Source of the DNA: Rhabdornis inornatus
Taxonomy: Eukaryota; Chordata; Aves; Passeriformes; Rhabdornithidae
Assembly (NCBI GenBank): GCA_013397075.1
Contig: VWZS01000327.1
Coordinates: forward strand, 202,451-266,450
DNA length: 64,000 nt
Reading direction: 5' to 3'
A program made the translations under genes and the position numbers. The notes beneath the pieces were generated by a model that saw nothing but the letters and a program-made list of their open reading frames with translations, was not told the DNA's origin and did no database searches. Numbering within the stretch: position 1 is the first letter of the stretch; each line of letters starts with the position of its first letter. Positions 27,101 to 38,400 of this stretch are shown here, piece after piece.

Positions 27101-30100
27101 ACTCAGAAAACAGTGGAGCAGCAGCATGAGCCAGGCATTTAGCCCCAGAGAGCAGAACAAGAATCATTCATAAACACACAAGCATATTAGGGCAATTATG
27201 CAAGACAAGCTGTTAGCCAGCCAGATTGCTAGACAGTGATAAAATTTCTCCTGTATTTCTCAATTTTCTCTATTTATTTTACAACTTGATTGCCCTCCCA
27301 TTTCGTAGCTATTTTGCAAATGTCTTCACTGATCCTAAATTGCAGGTTCATTCCTGGCAGACCACTTACTGCAGTTATGTTTGCTGATGCCATGAGCCAG
27401 TTTTCCTTCTGAGTACATCACGTGAGTCTGTGTGAAATACAGATAATGTTTTCTTTAATATGCTTCAGGGAAAAAAATGACTTCACTAAGGAAAAAGTGT
27501 AAAGTTCAAAGAATAAAAAGCGATTTTTTTAGCTGATACTGTGGGTCACATAATGATAAAAAAATCAACAAATGTTTTACTAGTTGAGGAACTGAACAAG
27601 TCAGTCCTGAGGCAATCAGTATTCAACTTTTCAATTCTGATACAAGAAAATTATTTTTTACTTGGTTGCAGATTCATTTAAAATTAATTACTTTTATTTG
27701 CATTTCAATAACAATCCCTATTAAAGACTGCGGTCTGTGCTGGTTGCTGTGGGAAAACAGTACAGAGAGAGATCCTGTCCTAAGGCACTTGCAGCCCATG
27801 GGGTAAATTGATTGTAAAGTCTCTCTGACCACAAGACAACATGTCATATCCACTCTGAGGCACTTTCAGGCAGAATAAAGAAAAAATAATTGAATACAGC
27901 AGCTGACTTAATCAGTGAAAATAGAAAGAAGTAGAAATAAGATTGCTTTAAACCTCCTTTAAAACAAATAAAATTAATTTTTTTTAGAGTTGATATTGAA
28001 TGCGTTTATAGAGCACTTTTAGAGTCCTGTTTTCTGCTAGTAAATTGTACATCTTAAATTTCTAGAATATACATATACATATACATATACATTTCAGCAA
28101 GTTATCCCAGTATAATATAACAGGTTATGCAAGCATATTCCAAAATACTTGACAGTTTTGTGTGCTTTTTGTGAATTCAACCTTTTCCCCATGGTTTGTG
28201 TGTAACCCACGGTGCTTGCCCTGGGGACTCATCTGTACCCACAGATTATTACCTCCTCTGAAAGTCATTGCTTTACTAACACTTCCACTTAGCTGAATCA
28301 GACCCTCCAAAGAAAAAGCAATTTGTGCAAGGAGCTGCAAGGACCAAGGAACAGTTACTAAGCAGAAATGTAGTCTATTATTTCCCCCAGTTAAACCTAT
28401 GCAGTAGCTCAGTCCTGTGAAAAGTTCTTTGCTCACATAGCAATGGATGTTCTTCCAAGAAATTGCTTTATTGTAAGGGCTCACTGTGATTCTTTCCTTT
28501 TTTCTCCCTCACAGAAGCCACTCACCCTATGAACAGTACGTACACTTATCTTCCAGAAAACGCCTTTCAATTCCAGCACCTGCAGTACTTCATGAGGTTA
28601 TTTATTACTTTTCTATCCCTCTTCATCCATGTCTGTTTGCCCTGTTCCTCATTGCCAAAGCCTCAGCAGTGTACTGCAACACTATTAAGTTATATAACAT
28701 ACATTACTATATAAGTTATAACCACCTATATTTGCATCTGTTGGTGACTTCTCATGATCTAAATCACTTCTCATGAACCTAAAACCATCTCTCTTATTTT
28801 AGGTATGTTTTAGCAACTAATACTGTCCTGTATGTCTTCCTGTAAAAAACATGGAGATTACAATACACTTTATAAAAATGGATGTAAAAAATCAAGTGGG
28901 GAAATTAACAAATAGTCTAAGAAGGGATCGATAGAAATTGGAAAAATAGAAAAGCAAATGAGAAAATTTTAAAACCTCAATACTTGCCTTTTAATTTAAT
29001 AATATTTAAGCTTTCAGAAATACTTGGTAAAGATACAAACATTTGGCTACAGAAATACATATAGTTCCAATGAGAGCAGGCACAGAAAGCTAAATGTACT
29101 GGCTGAAAAAAAGAGGAGCATATGATGAAATTTGTGTTGGTATGAAATTACTAAGATTAATACATGGTAGCTATTAACCCTTTCTCATTGATACACTCTC
29201 TGATTCTGTATACATGGCATTCTTTCATCCCTGAGTGATTTACTCCTCTTTACATTTTGATGTCCAGTTCTGTCATTTTTTCTACAACTGAGACATGTTG
29301 ACAATCACAATCATCTCTTACTGCTTTTGTCTTTTCCCAAAATATTTCTTTCATTCTATCTCTATGTCTCTATCTTCACAGAATTTCAGCAATTTATTCC
29401 AAATGAAAAATGTCAAAGAAGAACTTCATCCTCTTTCCCCATTCTCATTTGGCTGGTGCCCCCTTTCCCGGCTGCCTCCTCCCTTTCTGTGTCCCAGTTA
29501 CAGTGCCTTCCTACCTTGACTTGTGCCAATGTCATCTCTCACTTCCCCATCTCTTCTATCCTGCTCTTGTCCCCGCCCTTACTCTTCCTTTTTGTCCCTC
29601 ACTCTTAGGTAATATTCAATTCTCACAATAAAGGCATGTTTTCCTCTTCACGTCTTAAACCCATACTTGACCTCATTTGCCCCTCCAATTGCTCCTCCCT
29701 CTCCCTTTCATCTGCAAATTCACTTAAACTGCTAGTCCCTGGAGCACCTCTCCTTATCCCTGTTCCTTCCCTACCTCAAATTTTACCCTACAACAGCTCT
29801 CCATGAAGTGCTTTATGACTTTCGAGGCACTAATTGGAAGCAGTGTGTGTTCCTCAGGTTCCTTAAGCTGCTGCCACCACAGCTCTGTTGAAGAGTGAAT
29901 CTTGCCATAACTAAAGTCCTACTCTGTCCTTTCCTCATTGCTTTCCTTCTAATTTCTTCTGCACGGTTTTCTTGTAAAGCTTTTCATGCCCTCATCAATC
30001 TCTATTGGCCTCAGGTGTTGTTCTCTTCTCCTTATCTTTGGCATTCTCAACTCTAAACACAAAGTCAATTATCACATGCTTCTAGGAAGAATATTTATTG

Positions 30101-31970
30101 ATCTACCTCTTTATTACCTCCTATTCAGAGTCAGATCTTGGACTGTCTAGCTTCTGTAGCTTCTGTTTATGATGTTTAGGCACTATCTTAAAGTAAACAT
30201 GGCTAAGATAATGCTAAGTGTGGGTAAAAAGGTAATGCTCTGTTTAGCTTTCACTGCTGGAGACAACACTATTTCCTATCATTTGAACTTACTGGTCAGC
30301 ATCATCTTGAACCTCTTTAAATTCCTTATCTAATCTTCTTTAATATGATATTTCATAGACCCATTCATCTACAATTTCTCATAATCTCCCGTGTGACTCC
30401 TTCAGAGTCTTTCTTAGCCTTTAGGAGTACAACACAGACCCCAGACTTCTCCCTGCCTACCGTATTTTGGTTGGCAGAGAGTTGTGGTCCCTATCCCAGC
30501 TGGCCTGTGATGCCCATCTTTGTGAATTTTCACTCCTGCACTTCCTTCCTGATGCTTTGTTACTTTCTACAAAAGTCTGTAAAGCCACTTCTTTTCATCT
30601 GAATCTGCCTATAGAAGATTTCCTATAGAAATCTTCCTACTGCTTTATATGGAAATTATAATCTATTCTGGGCAGCAGCCATTTATGCAAATATCTAGCA
30701 TAATGAATTTCTGGACCTAGGATGAGATTTCTAGACACTGCTGCAATACACAACCATTCTTAAATAATTTTAAACTTCACGTCAGAATAGAGCTCCTCAA
30801 TCCCTCTCCCATCTCTGCCACTTCTGTAACACCTCAGGTGCACACCTAGGGATGTAGCATACTGACAAGAACTGGGAAATTCAAACTCACAGGTCTGCTC
30901 TTGCGCAGCCCACCCTCTCTGGTCAACCTTCTGTATATCAGAAGGCACCAGAGGTAGCGTGGAAGAAAGCTGCCTCTTCCCTAATTTCAATTTATTTCCT
31001 AAATTACTTGTCTTGCAAAAGAAAAAGCGATGTATTCCACAGCAAGAGCCTCAAGGACCGAGTTTTCTTCCCTCCTGATGACATTGTTCCACAGTTGACG
31101 GCGTCTATATGCTCTCGCTCGTAGCGAGCACCGCGGTGAGCGGGTCTCTAGAGCCCGAGCCAGCTCTGGTAGTCCAGAGCCCGGAGCGTGGCGGGGCTCG
31201 GTCCCGGGGCCGCTCCCTGCTCTGCCCGGTCCCGACTGTGCCCGGTCCCGGGGCCGCTCCCTGCTCTGCCCGGTCCCGACTGTGCCGGGTCCCGGGGCCG
31301 CTCCCGGCGGGGCTGGCCGCCCAGGGCGGACGCTCCGAGCGCTCCGAGCCACCGCGGCTTCAGCGCAGCCTTGGGCACTTGCATTTCTTAAAGGGGCCAG
31401 AGGGGCCGAATGCGTTCTCCTCACAGCAGGAAAACGGGTGGATCGGCGCACATCCCCCGGGCACACACACCGTGCTTGTGTGGCTGTGTATACAGCCTGT
31501 GTAGGGACACACATAGGGTGTGTAGGTGCACATACAGTGTGCGTACAGGCACATACAGTCAGTGTGTAGGTTCTCATACAGCGTGTGTAGATGCTCATAC
31601 AGCGTGTGTAGGTGCACATACAGTGGCTGTAGGGGCACACACAGCGTGTGTAGGTGAACATACAGTGTGTGTACGGGCACATACAGAGCGTGTACGGGCG
31701 CACACAGCGTGTGTAGGTGCACACACAGTCGGTGTGTAGGGACATGCACAGCGTGTGTCGCAGCCGCTCCCCTCCCCGCGGTGCCCGCTCGCCTCTCCCG
31801 CACTCACCGGGGCGCGGGCCGCCCTGCTCCCGGCCGGGGCCCTCGGCGCTGCCCTCCTGCGGCGGGCTCTCCGAGTCCGTGTTGGTCAGCCAGGTGGACT
31901 CGGTCTCCCGCGTCCAGCTCTCGTAGTAGCGGGGCTCGATGGCGTCGGCCCTGCTGCCCCCGCAGCCCAT
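14958..31970 (-). CDS. BAALC: BAALC (brain and acute leukemia cytoplasmic), exons 1-2; final exon not in window
   Basis: Small, largely disordered membrane-associated protein of neural tissue and haematopoietic progenitors; over-expression is a known leukaemia marker in people. Exon 1 (31970-31808) and exon 2 (15127-14958) join in phase (163 + 170 bases = 111 codons). The N-terminus MGCGGSRADAIEPRYYESWT is essentially identical to the mammalian protein. Gly-2 and Cys-3 are the N-myristoylation and palmitoylation positions known for this family. Exon 2 contains the conserved LLEDG and QRQNG..TTE segments. The last exon, expected to carry the conserved basic C-terminus (about 35 residues), was not found in 1-14,957. 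Intron 1 is 16.7 kb. Confidence 0.96.
16258..16316 (+). mobile_element. CR1 3' terminal scrap
   Basis: AAAAGGTC..TCTGACTCAAGCC then ATTCTATGATTCTGTGA is the diagnostic CR1 3' end with its ATTCTRTG repeats. About 60 bases remain, in BAALC intron 1. Confidence 0.7.
22238..22302. repeat. 35-bp tandem duplication
   Basis: CTTACAGTCCATGAATATA occurs at 22238 and again at 22273, each followed by AGA/TAGAAA. This is a single local duplication in BAALC intron 1. Confidence 0.85.
25127..26182 (+). mobile_element. Near-complete solo LTR of an avian ERVL-type endogenous retrovirus
   Basis: Begins TGTACTGGGTTTGCATGG and ends CAACCCACAACA, giving the TG...CA termini. The body is about 1.06 kb and contains repeated GGAGCAG-type and CCCATGG-type motifs, a stretch CTTATTTTACTTTCTCATTA, and the closing TGGTGGGTGCCTGGCATC block that I recognise from the common avian ERVL LTR family. 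No internal coding region flanks it, so it looks like a solo LTR left by recombination. A clean five-base target duplication is not visible: only CATG is shared on the two sides. Confidence 0.82.
26190..26443 (-). mobile_element. Partial ERVL LTR, opposite orientation (5' portion only)
   Basis: On the minus strand the sequence starts TGTATTGTGTTTGTGTGGCA at 26443 and runs through blocks (GAGAAGCTGCTAGAAG, GGGATAACATATTTAAGAAG, GTGAGAATA) that match the first quarter of the LTR at 25,127. It stops a few bases before that LTR's 3' end. It is an older or different copy of the same family. Confidence 0.75.
26444..31079. other. BAALC: BAALC intron 1, proximal part
   Basis: AT-rich, with a pyrimidine-rich stretch about 29,280-30,600 that yields chance open frames, an (ATACAT)n run at 28,070 and a small CpG-richer patch near 26,825-27,020. 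No gene recognised. Confidence 0.55.
31206..31310. repeat. 44-bp tandem repeat, about 2.3 units
   Basis: A GC-rich unit beginning CGGGGCCGCTCCCTGCTCTG is present twice almost exactly, with a third partial copy diverging after CGGGGCCGCTCC. It lies within the CpG island in BAALC intron 1. Confidence 0.85.
31499..31754. repeat. 21-bp minisatellite, 12 units, in BAALC intron 1
   Basis: Twelve units starting GTGTAGGTGCACATACAG-like, mostly 21 bases with a few of 19 or 23, fill exactly 256 bases. A degenerate unit precedes it and GTGTCGCAG follows. The proximal edge is 53 bases inside intron 1. Because the unit is a multiple of three, frames on both strands stay open and give seven-residue periodic peptides (for example CVGAHTV on plus). 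Confidence 0.93.
31808..31970 (-). CDS. BAALC: BAALC exon 1 (start codon, lipid-anchor N-terminus)
   Basis: ATG at 31970-31968 in a strong context, CACCATGG. It encodes MGCGGSRADAIEPRYYESWT, RETESTWLTNTDSESPPQEG and a Gly/Pro/Arg-rich tail. The donor GTGAGT follows base 31808. The sequence after TDSE diverges from mammals and is low-complexity, as usual for this gene. The frame stays open past the donor (see findings). Confidence 0.97.
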
Positions 31971-31983
31971 GGTGACGCCCCGC

Positions 31984-32013
31984 TCACAGCCACAGCCGCC
32001 GCCCGGGCACCAT
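31984..32013 (-). CDS. Possible nine-codon upstream ORF in the BAALC leader
   Basis: ATG at 32013 in a good context (GCCATGG), reading MVPGRRLWL and a TGA that ends 13 bases before the BAALC ATG. If the transcript starts upstream of 32,013, ribosomes would meet this first. The frame is also open further upstream, so its real start depends on the unknown transcription start site. Confidence 0.4.
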   Translation of the reverse strand: MVPGRRLWL

Positions 32014-32400
32014 GGCCCCGCCGGGCACGGGCCCCTCGCCGGCCCCGCTCACGCTCTCAGCCCCATCCCCGCTCGTCCAGCGCTCCGCAGCTCCGCTCGC
32101 CCTTCTTCCCCTTCTCCCCGGCTTTATTATCTCCGCTGCCCCCTCTCCCGCCCCCCCCCCCGCCTCCTGGCTGTCCCCTCCCCTTCTCCTTCCGCAACTC
32201 TCTTCCCTCCCCTCCAGCTTCTCTCCGCTCTCCCATCCCACCGCCTCCTGGCTCGTCCCCGATCTTTCCCCATCCGCGGGTGTCTCCGCCGCGGCTCTGC
32301 CCTGCCCTGCCGAGCCCCTCCGGCTGTCCGCGGCCGTGGGCAGACACACCGCGGCCGTGGGCAGCTCTCTTCTCCCGGGTTAGCATCTGCACGGACAGGA
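32014..32400 (-). promoter_or_regulatory. BAALC: BAALC promoter and 5' UTR region (CpG-rich)
   Basis: GC- and CpG-rich DNA immediately upstream of the BAALC start. A TATA-like ATAATAAA lies on the minus strand at 32130-32123, with a long G-run and GC-box-like GGGCGG sequence just upstream (about 32,145-32,165). A start near 32,095 would fit that element. Further upstream are short tandem duplications at about 32,328-32,362 and 32,392-32,425. Promoter assignment rests on position and composition. Confidence 0.6.
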
Positions 32401-35400
32401 TTTACACGTACAGGATTTACATGTACATGCCGGTGTGCCACAGCTAGCATCGCACAGCAGCACCCCGGCCTGGTCTTGCACGCAGCTCATGTGCCATCAC
32501 TGGGTCTCGTGCTCTGTTTCACGTCCCTTCCCTGTTTTAGCCGGGAGAGCCTTGCTCTCACTTTGGCGTTGTAGTTTGCTGCTGTATAATTGAGAATTGA
32601 AGGTGCAATACTGAGTGCTCAACTCCAGAGATACTTCCTCTCTTTCCTCTTGAATACTCACTTTGGGAAACCAAGAGCATGAGACTCCTGCAAAACAGAC
32701 TATAATTTAAATTTATGCTTGGGTAACCTAAGTGACAGACAGAGATTCTGCACTGAGTAGTGTTGATGGTGGTTGCAGTCTGTATTGCAAGAGCTGCTTC
32801 ACGAGGTCCCTGCATGAAACCAGCCCCATGAACATTAGGCGCTATGGGATCATATCCTGAGGGGGAGACTTTATCCCAGGTAAATGTTTCTCTCCTGGAA
32901 TAATTTTGCAGTAGAGCAACAGGAATGGCTCTTTCCCCTATGAGAACCTAAAGAGCGATACAGAAGTCATGCTTCACACTTCATGCCATTATACAGTATG
33001 GCTGTCAGCTAAAAAGGATTCATCCATTGAAATCCAAAATCAAGTTGTCCAGTGTTATGGGAGCTGCAAGTAGGAACACAAAGTCTCTGGAGTAAAGCTC
33101 TTGTCCCTAAGGCTGGCTCAAGGTCTTTACAAGGATCCCACAGACCTTAGCTTTGCATCCCACAGTAGGTCCTGTGTTCTTGTTCTGAAGGGATTCAGAT
33201 CAGAGACTGCTGTCTGAGCTGCCAAATCACCCATTGTGCTTCCCAAAACAGGTGACCACTGAGGGGGTTTCTAAGCAGCTTCCTAGCCAAATACTGACTC
33301 ACAGCAATCTTTCTTTCTGCCTGAGGTCTGCTGAGATCCTTTACCTGTGTGGGTGCTGCCGACAGCTCTTGTCCCTCTGCTTGTGCTACCAAGGTCCCAG
33401 GGTGAATGGGGCAGTGATCTGAGCTACATTTCCCATCCCTGAGGTAATGTTTTGGAGGATTAAAAATACTTTATTTTTATAGAAAAGAGAGTTTCAAAAG
33501 TGATTATATATCAATCAAACTGCTACCCCATGCAAATAGTCCCCAGGACAATGGGATATGATGGTGTCTGAAGCCAGGTGAGCATAGGGCATGGCCCAGG
33601 AAAAACTGCCAGGCATCCCTGAGTCTTCAAATGAAAACATGAACAACATATCAGTGTCTCACACTGTAATTGTACAAAACTTCCTAGACCAAGAACTCTA
33701 AATGAAGAACACACTGGAGCAGAACTTGGGGGAACCGTTGTATTTTGTTTCATTTTAACTGAAAAGTTTCAGGGGCTCTGGCAGGCTGCTGCCTGCTGGA
33801 ATGTGTGCTTTCACATCACTTTGATTTCAGTTCGAGCTGTACTTGCAGGAACTTTGTCTTCTGATGCTTATTTTTCCTAGCACAGCTTTCAAACCCTGGA
33901 AAAAGCAACGGCAAGAGAGCAACAAAAGGCTTCTTTTTCTTTCCTGCTATTACTACCACCACTAGAGAGGAATTGGACCATAAATGTAAAGTGGGGTCTT
34001 AAAGCATTATGTTGAAACATGTTCATTTCGCTTGTGCTAGTACTTCATATAATCTTTCAAATTTTTACTTTTGGTGGAACATTGAGAAAATTACTGCAGA
34101 AAAATAATAATGTAACTATTACAGATTTCATATTTAAGCTTCTGGTGTCATTTTGATTTTGAATTGAAAAACGTACTTTCAAATACGATTTTTTTGTATG
34201 ACTAAAATAAAATGTTTGTTAGCTCTAGTAAGTAAATTATTTAGTTTTATTTTCACCAGCTCCTAGTGGAACTGAGAACTACTTTTTGAAACTGGAATCT
34301 TTTTCCCACAGGTAAAGGAAGTTTTATTCTTTGGTGTATTTAAAATAAATTTAACAGACTTGGAGAAAAAAAGAGGTTTGTGTTTTTCTGTTAAAAGAGA
34401 CAAATACAATTATGGGTAGTCTTTAATCATAATTCATTCTGAATTATTGAAAATTATTACTCACTGCCAAATGTGCAGGGCACAGTGTTGATGGATGTGC
34501 ACCATTCTGATTCCCTCCTGAGCTAAAGAGCAAACTGAGGCACAGAAGCACACAGCCATTGTGTAGAGGACATGTGCTGTAGCTATAAAACACCACAGCC
34601 TCTGGCAGGGCAGTGCATGTTGACTGGCATGAGACAGATGATGGCATCTTTAATACAGCAAGATAACAGTACAAGGGTATGAATTCGATAATACTAGCTT
34701 TGCATTGGGAATCATATTGGGAAAGAAAGCAGACAGAAAAGGAAATCTGCCTCTAGAAAGAGAAAATACCCAGGATCAGATGAATCCTTGGCCTGACCCC
34801 ATCTCTTCCAGTTCCATAGGAGACCTACTCAGCCTGTGAAGCTGGGTGGAGAGCAATTGATGCAGAGCAGGGAGAGGTTGATGGTAATGTGCAAGTGAAG
34901 AATTAAAATCTGCAGAACTCTTGAGGGGAAAAACTTTAAAACTTGTTTTTCTTCCTTTACTTCAGCACCTGAGGTGGTGTAGCCTAGCAGGAGAGGGATT
35001 AAAAATGCAATTTTTTGGATCAAGTTCAATTTGTCATGCTGCTACTCTCACACTGGGAGATGATTAAGGCATTAAAATCTGACCTCTCTTCATTAATTGC
35101 TAAAAAAGGGTGGTCTCCCACAGATCCTATTAGTGGAGCTTACGTGTTTTAGCTGCTCTGGTTTTGTACTGCCTGGTGCACACTGCAGTCATGCTTTTCA
35201 TCCTCATGCTGTCAGTGATGTCTGCTCTGTGTATGGTGGTTTCAAAATATGCCACTTGAAATAATGCGAGTAGGAAGTAAAATGACAGGATGGGCAGGGG
35301 ATGAACAAGGGAAGGAGGATCTCAGGGAATTTACATTTACATTTACCTCTAAAATAGGTTTAAAATAATGAAAATATACTCTTCGTCATAAAATTAATAC

Positions 35401-38400
35401 ATAAGTGTTGTAGGATTCATTATTAATTTTCCTTTTGGTGATACTGGGTCAATTAATTCTTTTGTATCTTGATGACCATTTCAGTGTTAGGTGCAGAAGA
35501 GGTAATAGGAGGTTCAGGAGATGTCCTGCCTCTCTTCATTTTATTGTGTAGCATCTCTGCTTGTTTTATTAGATGGTGTTAAATCTTGTTTCACGACCCA
35601 GCTTTTCCCACAAATCTGTTTTCTTCACCCCAGAAAATAGACAGCAGATCAGTTTACTGACCTACACAGAATCCCTGTGGTTCAAGAACATTATTAGAGG
35701 GGAGAGAAGAATTTGAATTTCAAACTTTTTCTTTCTAGCAATGTATTCTGTGTATCTGAGGAGAAATAGAATTATTTAGCTGTGTTATACCCATTTGACA
35801 TCATCACTACAAGCTTGCGTTGTGCCTGGAAGCAAGATTGCCTCTGCAAGATTGCCTCTGCAGCTTTCACACTGTTTATATGAGTAAAGGATTGAGCATT
35901 CTTCTTTACTACTGTGAACACTTGAAAAATAGAATTTGCTTGCATTGATTTCTCATATAATTATCTTTGGATGTTTTTTAATTTATACAATAAAATTTCC
36001 ACATTGCTCTGCCTTAATTTCTTTCAACAAGGAAATAGTAGCATTCGTTTATCTGATATGGCCATTCAAACCAAGAAAGGTTTCGGTTCAGTATTCATAG
36101 CTTCCTGGGTGATACATGTGTGGGTGATACTCAATATTAGCTACATGTGAAGGTTTGGTAAGATGTCTCCAAACAGCTCACAAATAGAGAGAAGTAAATT
36201 AACTCACTCTTCCACTGCATCTTTTTCATGTTTGAAAATTACTCTGAAACAGAACCTCAAATTCCAATTTCACAGTCAGAGAACAAGGCCCTGAATTCCC
36301 ATCTGAATCTGAACCTTTCTATTTAATTTCAAAATAATAATTTACTAGATTCTTAATTATGAGTAACTGTAACCTGGCAGCACAGAAGTTTCCTGTGATG
36401 AAGTACTATCAAGGAAATTTTGTGGTTATTTCTTTTCAGCTTTCTCAGCCTTTGAACCACAGCTGGACCTTATTGCTGACCTGAACTTGTCAGGGCCCAG
36501 TCTCCTTCCCTTGTGAATAGTGAGTGTTTCTCAGTGAACAAACTGTAAGCTTTGCATAAGTGGGAAGTTTAGGATCAGAAAATCATATTCGCTTTCCCAG
36601 CAAGCAGTAAAGAACTCAATACATAGCAGACATCAAAGTGCCCTCACTGCATTGTATCTTACTGATACCTTGTGACTGAAAAATTGGGGCAGATGTGCAT
36701 GCTGGTACAATGTGCATTGTGCTTTTTCTGTGAGCTGTGTGAACAGAAATATTAAAAATCAGTATGTGGAAAGATAAAACCTTAGGTTAGCCTCATTTAG
36801 CTTCTGACACATTGGAAGTTCAAGCATTCCAAAGTTGCATGAGGATATTTGGTTCATTTGTGAATTGAGCAGCAGTGCCCTTTGCTGCTCTTGGAATGCA
36901 GAGTTACCCCATTTGCAGTCAAAGATAAAAAGTAGATTATAACCACTGCACAGAAGCAGCAACAAGGTGATGGTGGATCCTGGGTTTTCAGGGAAGTGGG
37001 ATGCTTGGGGGATAGCACGCTTGCAAATGGCTAGGTGTATTTGTCCTCATGGAAATATCTCCTATTTCCCTGTGAGTTCAAATAGTTCAAAGAGATCAAA
37101 AGTAAAAGAGGTATGAAAAAGGTCATAATAAAGAAGCTTTGGCTGTGTTACTTTGTCACATTGAGAGCTGCTGGTTGTTCTGAACAGCCATTCCCTCCAC
37201 CAGACTGTTTGGAGGGTGCAATAACCACCCATGGAAACACATCCTACAAAGTATTGCTAGGCTGTGACAGCCCAGCTGAGATCTCTTTCTAAAAAAAATA
37301 ATAATTTCTTCCTCCAGTCCCTTTGTGTGTCCCAGGCTTGTTCAAATAAACTGGCAGCTAATGAAATAAAATTATTTTCTGGGGAAAAAAAAATTGTCAG
37401 CTGTGCACCAGGCCTCATTTAATAGTGTTGAAATATCTATCTATTAAGGCCCTGAATAAAGAACATCAAGTGCAATATCCAGAAAGGATATTAAATGTAA
37501 GTAAGAAAGGATAATGCAGAGAGAAGCTCAAAATACCTGGGTGGTACTCCCCAGCAGAAAGAGCCATTGGGTTTGTCCCTACAAGGGTGCAAATCAGTCG
37601 CTGCTGCCTTGCAGAAGCCAACACTGGCACCAACCATAATGTCCCTGGAAAACTCAGACTGCAAACAGAGCTGTAGCACAAAGCAGTGATGGATTTATTC
37701 TCATTTACCCAAGTCTCTGCAGAGCTCCTCCACATAAAATCTGTTTACCTTGTACTCTTTTCCAAGACTACACTTTGTTCCTAATTAAGAAGGTAAATCA
37801 TAAAACCTAGTTATGAAATCAGTATTTTATGTAACTAAGTATCATACTGGGTAAACATTTATCACTTCAGTTCCTGGCAGAGTGAGCCTGAAATTTTATG
37901 GCCCTAATACCCAAGTCTTAATTAAAATATCTTTGACTTTTTCCTTTGGATGTATTCTTTTCTCTGTGGACATTACAAAATTAAGCAGGTACCTCCACAT
38001 TTTAATTGTTTATAGGTAATTCATTTGTTTTGATATAGACTAGATGCTCTATCAGCCTAAAGCAACAGTACAGGAAAATCTAAATGCAATTTAAAAGGAA
38101 ATAGTCAGACACTCCATTAGTTGTGTTCTACATTAGGAAAGCTCTGTAAGTTGAGGAATTTCTAATTCTACATATACAGGGTCTACTCAGCCAACTATAA
38201 ACCCGAAAAATACAATATTTTGCTGTCTTCTTTTCCTAGGCTTTTTTTCTGTTCCCTACGGTGCCAAGAGGATTGGAAAAAGGAGATGGAAACTGCCAGG
38301 ACTTAATTGCATTTGTGTTATCAATGTGTAAGAGACCAATTAAGAGCAATCATGCTGAATTTTAAAGCATATTTTGTCATCTAAAAAACAAAATTATCAA

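Larger units (their letters stand above)
31080..32400. other. CpG island spanning the BAALC promoter, exon 1 and start of intron 1
   Basis: The only strongly GC- and CpG-rich tract in the window, with sharp edges against AT-rich DNA on both sides. It explains the many long open frames here on both strands, which I do not regard as genes. It also contains a 44-bp tandem repeat and a 21-bp minisatellite. Confidence 0.85.

Noticed and set aside
31410..31739. Plus-strand frame with a seven-residue repeat (CVGAHTV-like)
   Set aside because: It is the translation of the 21-bp minisatellite; openness follows from the unit length being a multiple of three.
31755..32574. Long plus-strand open frames (230 and 211 codons) opposite BAALC exon 1
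   Set aside because: They are Pro/Ala/Arg-rich, overlap each other, and follow from the high GC of the CpG island. They mirror the BAALC exon and promoter and have no recognised domain.
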